Assembly (NCBI GenBank): GCA_016933095.1
Contig: JAFGBP010000022.1
Coordinates: 1-22,336 of the forward strand
DNA length: 22,336 nucleotides
Reading direction: 5' to 3'
Source of the DNA: Candidatus Woesearchaeota archaeon
GTDB taxonomy: Archaea > Nanobdellota > Nanobdellia > Woesearchaeales > SM23-78
This document shows positions 1-5,287 of the stretch, piece after piece. Every line of letters starts with the position of its first letter. Position 1 is the first letter of the stretch. The notes beneath the pieces were generated by a model that ran no database searches, was not told where the DNA came from, and was given only the letters and a program-made list of their open reading frames with translations. Made by a program: the position numbers and the translations under genes.

Positions 1-5
1 AAGAT

Positions 6-43
6 CTCTGCGCAACGCGCAGAGGCCTATTGCAGAGCAATAG
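6..43. repeat. two tandem perfect hairpins at the left edge
   Basis: CTCTGCGC (6-13) pairs with GCGCAGAG (17-24) across an AAC loop. CTATTGC (27-33) pairs with GCAATAG (37-43) across an AGA loop. Both stems are perfect and lie only 2 nt apart. They sit downstream of the fibrillarin stop codon, with A/T-rich sequence between, so they could form a 3' end for that minus-strand transcript or for a gene beyond the left edge. No open frame covers 1-131. Role unknown. Confidence 0.45.
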
Positions 44-131
44 CCCATAATATTATTTTAAAAATTCAAGAGATTTTGAACGCACCCTCTTACACTATCA
101 TAGAATAGTCACAGAAACCATGGTCTTGTTC

Positions 132-812
132 TCACTTCTTCTTGCAGATGAACATGGCGTGGTCCTTCTCGAAAGGGTAGAGGTCGCGGTAGTCTACGAC
201 CGTAAGCCCTTTGTGGGACTCTAGCTCTCTCCTCACGTGCGCGAATATCTGCTTCGGGTTCTTTGAGACGTCGACGCTTCTAGCCTTGAGGGCTAGCAGG
301 CCGAATCCTCCGCTCTTAAGGTATGCGTCGCAGTTCTTCAGGAAGATCTCGACTTGGTTCCTCTGGGCGATGTCCTGGAAGACTACGTCAACTTCCTCTG
401 GAATAAGGTCTTTGTAAGCCTCTGGATGGGCGGCGTCTCCTAGTATCGGCGCCATGTTCTCGCGCTCCTCGCAGACGAAGACAAGGTCCCGCACGACTCT
501 CGGCGCGAAGTCAAGGCAGAAGACGAACCCGTCTTTCCCCACCATGTCAGAGACATAGCTAGGAGTGAATCCATGACTGGCTCCGAGGTAGAGGACTGTG
601 TCGCCCTCTTTTATGCCGATCTGGCTGGCACCCTTCTTTATGGCTGCGCCAAGCTTGCTCCTAGACACGTCCCAAGCCCTGTACTCCTCCCCTTTGTCCT
701 TCAAAAGAGCCTCTGCAAAGAAGCTCCTCTTAGGAGTCAGGTTCTTGGTGAAGAGTAGCCTGCGGTCGTGCCTTCTCTCGAACACCGGGAATTTCTTTAT
801 CCTCTGAAGCAT
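132..812 (-). CDS. flpA: fibrillarin-like rRNA/tRNA 2'-O-methyltransferase
   Basis: This is the SAM-dependent methylase of archaeal C/D-box sRNPs, which 2'-O-methylates rRNA and tRNA at sites chosen by guide RNAs. The family signature YRAWDVSRSKL (residues 44-54) is followed by the SAM-binding loop LYLGASHG (74-81), the QDIAQ motif with Asp147, and LLALKARSVD with Lys176. Lys53, Asp147 and Lys176 fit the known catalytic set. At 226 aa it has the normal archaeal length and lacks the eukaryotic Gly/Arg-rich tail. The start is the ATG at 812, with a weak AGGT just upstream. Its usual partner Nop5 is encoded on the same strand about 0.6 kb upstream, separated by a membrane-protein gene and a 172-bp gap. 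An A/T-rich stretch at 838-846 may be its own weak promoter. Confidence 0.95.
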   Translation of the reverse strand: MLQRIKKFPVFERRHDRRLLFTKNLTPKRSFFAEALLKDKGEEYRAWDVSRSKLGAAIKKGASQIGIKEGDTVLYLGASHGFTPSYVSDMVGKDGFVFCLDFAPRVVRDLVFVCEERENMAPILGDAAHPEAYKDLIPEEVDVVFQDIAQRNQVEIFLKNCDAYLKSGGFGLLALKARSVDVSKNPKQIFAHVRRELESHKGLTVVDYRDLYPFEKDHAMFICKKK

Positions 813-886
813 ATCGCATTACCTTGTTGCATCATCTATCTTAATTGGTTGCCTTTAGTTCTCTTTTGTTCATTTCTTGTTCAACA

Positions 887-925
887 CGCCGCGATAATCG
901 CATACTTATTCCCGACCACGCGGCG
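887..925 (-). terminator. inverted repeat after the Nop5-membrane protein pair
   Basis: CGCCGCG (887-893) and CGCGGCG (919-925) form a perfect 7-bp G+C stem with a 25-nt loop in the 172-bp gap between the fibrillarin start and the stop of the membrane-protein gene. It lies about 60 nt past that stop, so a 3'-end structure is plausible. No U-tract follows immediately, and a small structured RNA is an alternative. Nothing else was recognised in the gap. Confidence 0.3.
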
Positions 926-984
926 CTCTTATGAATTTAAAACAAAAAATTTGTGGAACTCGTTCTCCCAAAAACGATCAACAA

Positions 985-1392
985 TCATCTCTTGCTCTTC
1001 TTCTTCGCAGGGACGGGTGCAGGTGCTGTCGGGTGCAACTCGCTTTGGAAGACTGCTTTGAAGAGCACGATCCTACTGAGCGTCAGGCTGTACATCACGA
1101 TGCTGATCACGCTTGATATGATGGCAACGTAGCTCCAGTGCTTCAATATCCCTACGAGCTGGGCCGCGACTGCGGTCTGGGCTATCATGACGAAGCTCGA
1201 CGTGTGCTCGAAGTACTCGTGCTTCTTCCCGGTGATGTGCACCTTCTCCTCGTGAGTCATCCAGAAGTACAGGATGAACCCCAGTCCCAGGGTGAAGAAG
1301 TAATACTCTACAGTGTCGTTGAAATAATATGATACAAGCCCCAATATCACGATCAAGAGCAGTGTCAAGAACTCCTGCTCAAAGAGCAGCAT
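985..1392 (-). CDS. four-helix membrane protein, function unknown
   Basis: From the ATG at 1392 this is a 135-aa protein with four hydrophobic segments (about residues 6-24, 26-44, 65-83 and 85-106). A short charged loop, MTHEEKVHITGKKHE, separates helices 2 and 3, and a Pro/Ala then Lys-rich tail (PAPVPAKKKSKR) probably lies in the cytoplasm. The frame stays open to a start at 1422, but that would overlap Nop5 by 29 nt. The ATG at 1392 follows the Nop5 TAA by one base and has GGAAG about 10 nt upstream, so I chose it. The tight spacing implies cotranscription with Nop5. No family recognised, and no catalytic motif seen. Confidence 0.75.
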   Translation of the reverse strand: MLLFEQEFLTLLLIVILGLVSYYFNDTVEYYFFTLGLGFILYFWMTHEEKVHITGKKHEYFEHTSSFVMIAQTAVAAQLVGILKHWSYVAIISSVISIVMYSLTLSRIVLFKAVFQSELHPTAPAPVPAKKKSKR

Positions 1393-1393
1393 C

Positions 1394-2149
1394 TTATTGT
1401 GTCTTCCGATTTTCATTCTCAAGTTTCACCTCAACCTCTTTTAGCAACTCATCTCCCTTGAATTCTCCCTTGAAATAATCGATCCTTGCAGCTATGAATA
1501 TCTTGTCGGCGAGGGCTCTTGCAATCTTTCCCCTGGTGTCCTTGCCTGCCTTCTGGACCAATAAGTGCTGGAGCAGGTAGCCGTACTTGGGCGGCCTTGC
1601 GCCGGTCCTTATGTGCCTGAATAGAGCCTTCTCCGCTCCTATGAGCTGGATTGTGGATGACCTCATCATGGCAAGCTTCTTCAAAGACCCCGCTCCCCGC
1701 AGAAGCTTTGCGCCTATCAGGCCTCCTGCGACTGCCGCGGTGTTCGGGCAGTACTCCTTCATCGTCTTTTCCAAGTAGCCTACGAGGCGTCTCTCCTCGT
1801 CGTAGAGGGATCGGATGGACGTTGCAAGCTCCTTTATCTCGTCAAGCTCAGGGCCTTTGAGGTCTGCGCCCATGCCGTCAGAGACATTGAACTCCTTGAG
1901 GAGCGCGGCCTTGTCACCCTTCAATAAGTGGCTTATGTACTCCTCGTTATTGGAAATCCTCTTGTCAAGCTCAGGGAAATAGAGAGAATACCACTCCCGC
2001 AAGCGCTTGCCGAGGCTGTTCTGCACCCTCTGCAGGTCCTCGACGTTATTGACCGCGTTTATGATGAAGAGATCAGGGCTCACGCTCTCGCGTACAAGCT
2101 TCTTCGCAAGGGTTATGTTCTTGAGCCTCAAGGCCTTTAAATCAACCAT
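1394..2149 (-). CDS. nop5: Nop5/Nop56-58-like C/D-box sRNP core protein, N-terminally minimal
   Basis: This is the scaffold of archaeal box C/D sRNPs, which normally joins L7Ae-bound guide RNA to fibrillarin. The coiled-coil domain is recognisable by KRLREWYSLYFPEL (about 48-61). The Nop domain follows: PNTAAVAGGLIGAKLL, MRSSTIQLIGAEKALFRHI, and KYGYLLQH through ARALADKIFIAARIDYF. At 251 aa it is short. The sequence starts almost at the coiled coil, so the roughly 100-residue N-terminal domain that contacts fibrillarin in known structures is missing. A TAA codon lies in frame immediately before the ATG at 2149, so no longer form is possible without a frameshift. GGAGGT sits 2 nt before the ATG, and a TATA box lies at 2174-2183. 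Confidence 0.93.
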   Translation of the reverse strand: MVDLKALRLKNITLAKKLVRESVSPDLFIINAVNNVEDLQRVQNSLGKRLREWYSLYFPELDKRISNNEEYISHLLKGDKAALLKEFNVSDGMGADLKGPELDEIKELATSIRSLYDEERRLVGYLEKTMKEYCPNTAAVAGGLIGAKLLRGAGSLKKLAMMRSSTIQLIGAEKALFRHIRTGARPPKYGYLLQHLLVQKAGKDTRGKIARALADKIFIAARIDYFKGEFKGDELLKEVEVKLENENRKTQ

Positions 2150-2173
2150 TTACCTCCAAGTTAATTATTGCGG

Positions 2174-2183
2174 CTTAAAAAGG
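2174..2183 (-). promoter_or_regulatory. TATA box for nop5
   Basis: Read on the minus strand this is CCTTTTTAAG, the same TATA type found before most core genes here. It lies about 26-33 nt upstream of the nop5 ATG, giving a leaderless or very short-leader mRNA even though a GGAGGT ribosome-binding sequence is also present. Confidence 0.6.
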
Positions 2184-2233
2184 TTGCGTTGCAGAAGACT
2201 CTTGCCTGAGAAACACTCAAATCCAAGAGAAGC

Positions 2234-2665
2234 TCAGAGTCTCTTGAGGATTTCCTTCCTCACACGGCTGTCTTCCGAGAAATATCTGAGGGCTACGTTC
2301 CTAGTCTCATCCCAAAGCTGGCGCACTTCTGGCCGGTGTTCTGAGAGCTCGTAGCCTGGAATGAGATTGAATCGAAAGCCCGCTATGAGACCATTAAATG
2401 AATGCAAATAGGACTCAAAAGTATCAAAGGCTCTTCCTTCCTTGTGTATGGTTCCGCCAATTTGCGCTGAACCCAATTCAATGCGTACCTCCAAGTCCTT
2501 GTCACGCCGTGATACTGCGTAGTATGAAGCCTTGTAATTCACTTCTGCAGGCATGTTCTGGGCAACGTAAACCAATACTGCCTCTGCTTCCTTAAGTTCG
2601 ACGGATCGCGGAAAGCGTATGGTAGCCGGCTCCATCCGTTCATCAAGCCAGTCTCCTGAATTCAT
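2234..2665 (-). CDS. hypothetical protein, 143 aa
   Basis: I do not recognise this protein. It is soluble, with no signal peptide or membrane segment, and has an alternating beta/alpha look: a strand-rich middle (YYAVSRRDKDLEVRIEL) and an amphipathic, charged C-terminal helix (RYFSEDSRVRKEILKRL). A TATA box (CTTATAAG, 2688-2695) 23-30 nt upstream of the ATG at 2665 supports that start and a leaderless transcript. A second in-frame ATG at 2635 is possible. It sits between nop5 and a broken phosphoribosyltransferase gene, at the left end of the accessory island. Confidence 0.65.
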   Translation of the reverse strand: MNSGDWLDERMEPATIRFPRSVELKEAEAVLVYVAQNMPAEVNYKASYYAVSRRDKDLEVRIELGSAQIGGTIHKEGRAFDTFESYLHSFNGLIAGFRFNLIPGYELSEHRPEVRQLWDETRNVALRYFSEDSRVRKEILKRL

Positions 2666-2687
2666 ACAAGAAGGGAATCAAGATAAG

Positions 2688-2695
2688 CTTATAAG
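2688..2695 (-). promoter_or_regulatory. TATA box for the 143-aa hypothetical gene
   Basis: CTTATAAG is itself palindromic and lies 23-30 nt upstream of the ATG at 2665, the spacing expected for a leaderless archaeal mRNA. Confidence 0.5.
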
Positions 2696-2716
2696 TTTTA
2701 CTGGGGCAAGGAAGCC

Positions 2717-2983
2717 TCAAAGCAGGCGTTCGGCGTTGAAGAGGGATATCAACGCAACCTTGTCAGGCACTGGATTCCGACGGGCTACAACAGTGTAAGC
2801 CAGATCAAGCCCGGCGCCTGTCGGCTTGAGAACATCGACCATCTTGTTTATGGTCTCGGCAGTCGTCGTTACGTCATCGACGATCCCCACAACGTCATGT
2901 GGACCCGGTACGTAGCTGCCGATCAAAGAATCAAGGCCTCTTTCACTTTGAAGATGATTCTTCCGATTTTTTCCCCGCAGGTT
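2717..2983 (-). pseudogene. pyrE: C-terminal remnant of an orotate phosphoribosyltransferase
   Basis: The open frame holds only the second half of a type I phosphoribosyltransferase. It contains the PRPP-binding loop GIVDDVTTTAETI and ends with VALISLFNAERLL, as in orotate phosphoribosyltransferases, where a VDDV(V/T)TTG loop is followed by a Val-rich strand and a short Leu-rich end. Reading upstream, homology seems to continue through SERGLDSLIGSYVPGPHD, which fits the segment before the PRPP loop, to a TAA at 2984. The N-terminal half is absent, and the sequence beyond is the promoter of the vapBC pair. The only in-frame start is a TTG at 2926 inside the domain. I read it as a decayed gene. 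A short functional PRTase fragment is unlikely. Confidence 0.7.
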
Positions 2984-3026
2984 TTATGAATGGCTTCTGA
3001 AAAGCACGAGTGATGCCGAAAGCATA

Positions 3027-3068
3027 ACCTTTAAATAATAGTTATACATGAGTATAATTAATGTATAA
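3027..3068 (+). promoter_or_regulatory. vapBC promoter with helically phased half-sites
   Basis: TTTAAATAA (3031-3039), preceded by AACC, is a strong archaeal BRE/TATA. Just downstream are TTATAC (3043-3048), GTATAA (3053-3058) and GTATAA (3063-3068). The first two form an inverted repeat, and all three start exactly 10 bp apart, so they would face one side of the helix. The predicted transcription start (about 3060) falls inside the repeats, as expected for autorepression by the VapBC complex. Confidence 0.6.
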
Positions 3069-3103
3069 TTAAATGCTTGAATCTTGACAGAAGGTGAATG
3101 CCG

Positions 3104-3310
3104 ATGGCGATCGACGTGAAAGTAAGAAAATGGGGGAACTCCATGGGAATAGTGTTGCCGAAGGAATTCGTAAAGGAAAATAACATTAAGGAAGGTGAGG
3201 AAATAGGCATAGCAGTATTCCGAAGCCTGGACCTGAGAAAGATCCCGAAGCTCAAATTCAAGGAAAGCACCCAAAAGATAAAAGACGAACTCAGGAAGGG
3301 ATGGGATTGA
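3104..3310 (+). CDS. vapB: VapB-type antitoxin, SpoVT/AbrB fold
   Basis: This is the DNA-binding antitoxin expected to neutralise the PIN toxin encoded just downstream. The swapped-hairpin AbrB motif is clear at the N-terminus (DVKVRKWGNSMGIVLPKEFV, then EGEEIGIAVF). The C-terminal part (STQKIKDELRKGWD) is a charged helix that would wrap the toxin. I chose the ATG at 3104, giving 68 aa: GGTGA (3093-3097) is 6 nt away, whereas it directly abuts the other in-frame ATG at 3098. The last 10 nt overlap vapC, typical of translationally coupled pairs. Phased GTATAA half-sites in the promoter suggest autoregulation. Confidence 0.87.
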   Translation: MAIDVKVRKWGNSMGIVLPKEFVKENNIKEGEEIGIAVFRSLDLRKIPKLKFKESTQKIKDELRKGWD

Positions 3311-3672
3311 CAACCTACTTTTTCGACACGTATGCATTCATAGAAGCGATGGGCCATAACCCCAACTACCTTAAGATGGGGACAGTAGATATAGTGACGA
3401 CAAGGCTGAATCTTATGGAACTGCACTACCACATACTACGGACAAGAGGCAAGGACATTGCCAGATACTACTACAACCTATTCAAGAAGCTGGCGATAAG
3501 CATAGAGGACGACGTAATCCAGGAGGCCAACATCTTCCGTCTGGAGAACAAGAAAAAGAAGCTCTCATATGTCGACTGCATCGGATACATCCTTGCCAGA
3601 AGGGCAGGGGTCAAGTTCCTAACAGGAGACAACGCCTTCAAAGGCGTTGAAGGAGTAGAATTTCTCAAATGA
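3301..3672 (+). CDS. vapC: VapC-type toxin, PIN-domain ribonuclease
   Basis: The 123-aa protein is a complete PIN domain, a metal-dependent RNase of type II toxin-antitoxin systems. The acidic residues are in place: Asp9 in TYFFDTYAFIE, Glu40 in LNLMELHY, Asp92 in LSYVDCIGYILA, and Asp110 in FLTGDNAF. The ATG at 3301 lies inside the end of the antitoxin gene, overlapping by 10 nt. A hairpin followed by six Ts ends the operon at 3750-3771. Targets of archaeal VapC proteins vary (tRNA or rRNA) and cannot be told from this sequence. Confidence 0.9.
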   Translation: MGLTTYFFDTYAFIEAMGHNPNYLKMGTVDIVTTRLNLMELHYHILRTRGKDIARYYYNLFKKLAISIEDDVIQEANIFRLENKKKKLSYVDCIGYILARRAGVKFLTGDNAFKGVEGVEFLK

Positions 3673-3749
3673 CCCCGCCAGCTGTCAACAGCAGAAAAAA
3701 ATAGGATGGCGAAGGCAAAATTTTAGATTTGAGTTTTATTATATCAATT

Positions 3750-3771
3750 TCTGCAAAGCAGACTATTTTTT
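3750..3771 (+). terminator. terminator of vapBC
   Basis: TCTGC-AAA-GCAGA (3750-3762) is a perfect 5-bp hairpin. CTA and then TTTTTT (3766-3771) follow it on the plus strand. It lies about 80 nt past the vapC stop, just before the end of the convergent small gene. A second stem, GCTGT-CA-ACAGC (3681-3692), lies nearer the stop but is followed by A residues. Confidence 0.5.
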
Positions 3772-3782
3772 ACGGGCACACG

Positions 3783-4079
3783 CTATTTACTATAATTTTC
3801 TTTAATTTTATCATATATGGCTCTTCCACCTAAGTATGCTAATCCTACAACAAGAATTGCTGGAGAAAGAACCAATCCAATAGGAGCAACAAATGAAGTG
3901 GCGATAGCTCTTAATGGACTCGGATGTATGAAATCGCACGTATCTAACTGAGCTTCAAGACTTGCTCTATGTTCATTAATGGCCATTAAACCAAAATCAT
4001 CTTCTGGATTTTCTTTCCTATACATGTTGGCTTCTTCTATTGTTCTTTCCATTGCACTCATTATTTCTTTCTTTGACAT
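3783..4079 (-). CDS. small protein with a C-terminal membrane hairpin
   Basis: From the ATG at 4079 this is 98 aa. A charged helical N-terminal half (MSKKEIMSAMERTIEEANMY) is followed by a hydrophobic stretch, ATSFVAPIGLVLSPAILVVG plus LAYLGG, long enough for one or two membrane helices, and a basic tail. GGAGG lies 7 nt from this ATG, the best spacing; the ATG at 4085 would leave only 1 nt. The gene is divergent from the TrmB-family regulator and shares with it a 102-bp spacer containing an 18-bp palindrome, so it is the likely regulatory target. Family unknown. Confidence 0.65.
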   Translation of the reverse strand: MSKKEIMSAMERTIEEANMYRKENPEDDFGLMAINEHRASLEAQLDTCDFIHPSPLRAIATSFVAPIGLVLSPAILVVGLAYLGGRAIYDKIKENYSK

Positions 4080-4130
4080 TTTCATGCCTCCTCGCAATCA
4101 GTTATGCCAAGGGGTTTATTAATTATTGTT

Positions 4131-4158
4131 GTTGTGATTAACCACAACATTTATATAT
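4131..4158 (+). promoter_or_regulatory. palindromic operator next to the TATA box of the TrmB-like gene
   Basis: GTTGTGATTAACCACAAC (4131-4148) is an 18-bp near-perfect palindrome: GTTGTG pairs with CACAAC around TTAA, with one mismatched flanking pair. It abuts TTATATAT (4151-4158), which is 22-29 nt before the ATG at 4180, so that mRNA is probably leaderless. On the other strand it lies just upstream of an A/T-rich element (about 4110-4127) that could drive the divergent small gene. The position suits a regulator acting on both promoters. Confidence 0.65.
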
Positions 4159-4179
4159 GAAGGAGATTCTCACTCAAAT

Positions 4180-4899
4180 ATGGAAGCAAAAGACTTGATT
4201 TCAGCAGGATTGACAAAAAATCAAGCAGAAGTTTATCTGGAAATCCTAAAACACCCCGAACAATCAGGGGGAAAGATAGCCAAGGCACTTTCAATAGACA
4301 GGTCTTTTGTGTACGGCATAATCAGCTCATTAATTGATAAGGGCCTGGTAAGTTACATCACAAAAGGCAAGGTAAGATTATACCATCCTGCGGACCCAGA
4401 AAATCTGCTTAAGGAAATAGATGAAAAAAGGAATAACGTCAATAAGATTGTTCAAGAATTAAAATCATTGAAAGAGCAAACCAAATCGGAAAAATCCGTT
4501 TTAGTGTACGAAGGCAAAGCCGGATTGAAAGCATATATAAGGGATTTTTTAGAAGCGAAATCTTTTGAGACTTTAGGCGGAGGAGGAAATCTCAACATTC
4601 TTGAAGCTTTAAAATATGAATATCCTCATTATTTGAAAGAATTTAATAAGAAAAAAATCATAGGAAAACTCATCACTTCTCCTAAAAATAAAAAAATAAT
4701 GAGTGACATTTACAAAAATTCCAAAGTAGAAATAAAAACTTTTGAAGGGTTAGAAAGCGGAGTTAGCTTTACGATATTCAAAAATAAATTAGCAATATAT
4801 TCCGCAGAAGAAAAACCTTTTGTCATAATGATTGAAAATGAAAGCATTACAAAAGCATTGAAGATGTATTTTGAGAAAACTTGGAATCTTGTGAAATGA
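4180..4899 (+). CDS. TrmB-family transcriptional regulator
   Basis: The 239-aa protein has an N-terminal winged helix of the TrmB/sugar-specific type: LISAGLTKNQAEVYLEIL (about 7-24), GGKIAKALSIDRSFVYGIISSL as the recognition region, then KGKVRLYHPADPENLL. A coiled-coil linker (NNVNKIVQELKSLKEQ) follows, then an effector domain from about residue 105 (SVLVYEGKAGLKAYIRDFL, ESGVSFTIFKNKLAIY, FEKTWNLV) of the PLD-like kind found in TrmB relatives. No sugar transporter is nearby; the only obvious target is the divergent small membrane protein. The gene is much more A/T-rich than the surrounding core genes, which suggests acquisition by transfer. The effector ligand cannot be inferred. Confidence 0.87.
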   Translation: MEAKDLISAGLTKNQAEVYLEILKHPEQSGGKIAKALSIDRSFVYGIISSLIDKGLVSYITKGKVRLYHPADPENLLKEIDEKRNNVNKIVQELKSLKEQTKSEKSVLVYEGKAGLKAYIRDFLEAKSFETLGGGGNLNILEALKYEYPHYLKEFNKKKIIGKLITSPKNKKIMSDIYKNSKVEIKTFEGLESGVSFTIFKNKLAIYSAEEKPFVIMIENESITKALKMYFEKTWNLVK

Positions 4900-4902
4900 A
4901 TT

Positions 4903-4917
4903 ATTTTGATTTGCGCC
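4903..4917. repeat. left 15-bp inverted repeat flanking relBE
   Basis: ATTTTGATTTGCGCC begins 3 nt after the TrmB stop codon. Its exact reverse complement lies at 5540-5554, directly after the RelE stop. The pair encloses the whole relBE module (652 bp from end to end). I see no convincing target-site duplication outside the repeats. Confidence 0.7.
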
Positions 4918-4934
4918 TGTTTTCGACCGAAACA

Positions 4935-4979
4935 TCAAAAATTAGCGATTTTTGAGCTTCGAAAATAAAGATTTTCGAA
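4935..4979. repeat. two perfect A/T-rich hairpins upstream of the relBE promoter
   Basis: TCAAAAAT (4935-4942) pairs with ATTTTTGA (4948-4955). TTCGAAAAT (4958-4966) pairs with ATTTTCGAA (4971-4979). Both are perfect, with 4-5-nt loops. A weaker stem, GTTTTC/GAAAC (4919-4933), lies before them. They are in the 3' region of the TrmB gene and next to the relBE TATA box. They could end the trmB transcript or act as protein-binding palindromes. Confidence 0.6.
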
Positions 4980-4981
4980 AC

Positions 4982-5014
4982 ATTTAAATATATAGTGAGT
5001 TATATAGTCGCTAT
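4982..5014 (+). promoter_or_regulatory. relBE promoter and possible operator
   Basis: TTTAAATATATA (4983-4994) is a strong TATA box. It overlaps an imperfect inverted repeat, ATAGTGA (4992-4998) with TCGCTAT (5008-5014), which has one mismatch. The predicted transcript starts near 5015, right where the leader hairpins begin. Autorepression by the antitoxin would fit this layout. Confidence 0.5.
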
Positions 5015-5015
5015 G

Positions 5016-5067
5016 GTTCTCAAAAATCATGGATTTTTGGAACACAAAAAATCAAAGGTGATTTTTT
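5016..5067 (+). promoter_or_regulatory. structured leader that can hide the antitoxin ribosome-binding site
   Basis: Hairpin A is GTTC-CAAAAATC (5016-5028, one bulged T) pairing with GATTTTTG-GAAC (5032-5043) over an ATG loop. Hairpin B is AAAAAATCA (5046-5054) pairing perfectly with TGATTTTTT (5059-5067) over an AAGG loop. The ribosome-binding sequence AGGTGAT (5056-5062) sits in the loop and 3' arm of B, and the start codon follows directly. GATTTTT (5032-5038) of A can instead pair with AAAAATC (5047-5053) of B, which would free AGGTGAT. Confidence 0.5.
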
Positions 5068-5286
5068 ATTGCAACGACAATTCAAGTGAGTAACGAGCTT
5101 ATAGCGCATCTGAAAACAATGAAGATGCATGACAAAGAGAGCTACGAAGAGATCATCTGGGATTTACTCGAGGATACGATGGAACTTTCTGAAGAAACAA
5201 AACGCCGCTTAAAGCTGGCAGAGAAAGACATAGCCGAAGGAAAAACAATCCCTCTTTCGGATGTGAAGAAGAAATTGGGCATCTAA
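5068..5286 (+). CDS. relB: RelB-type antitoxin with apparent ATT start
   Basis: This is the antitoxin partner of the RelE-type toxin encoded one base downstream. Read from ATT at 5068, the 72-aa protein begins (M)ATTIQVSNELIAHL and continues KESYEEIIWDLLED. This is the ribbon-helix-helix N-terminus common in archaeal antitoxins, whose usual form starts MATTIQVS. The C-terminal part (AEKDIAEGKTIPLSDVKKKL) resembles RelB. AGGTGAT (5056-5062) ends 5 nt before the ATT. The next conventional start, GTG at 5086, would delete the ATTIQ strand and place the ribosome site more than 20 nt away. ATT initiation is rare, so a start-codon mutation or sequencing error is the main alternative. Confidence 0.8.
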   Translation: MATTIQVSNELIAHLKTMKMHDKESYEEIIWDLLEDTMELSEETKRRLKLAEKDIAEGKTIPLSDVKKKLGI

Positions 5287-5287
5287 G

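Noticed and set aside
2984..3432. Minus-strand frames opposite vapB and vapC that might hold the lost half of the phosphoribosyltransferase
   Set aside because: Their translations (hydrophobic, Phe/Tyr-rich) show no PRTase motif and are antisense to the clear AbrB and PIN domains.
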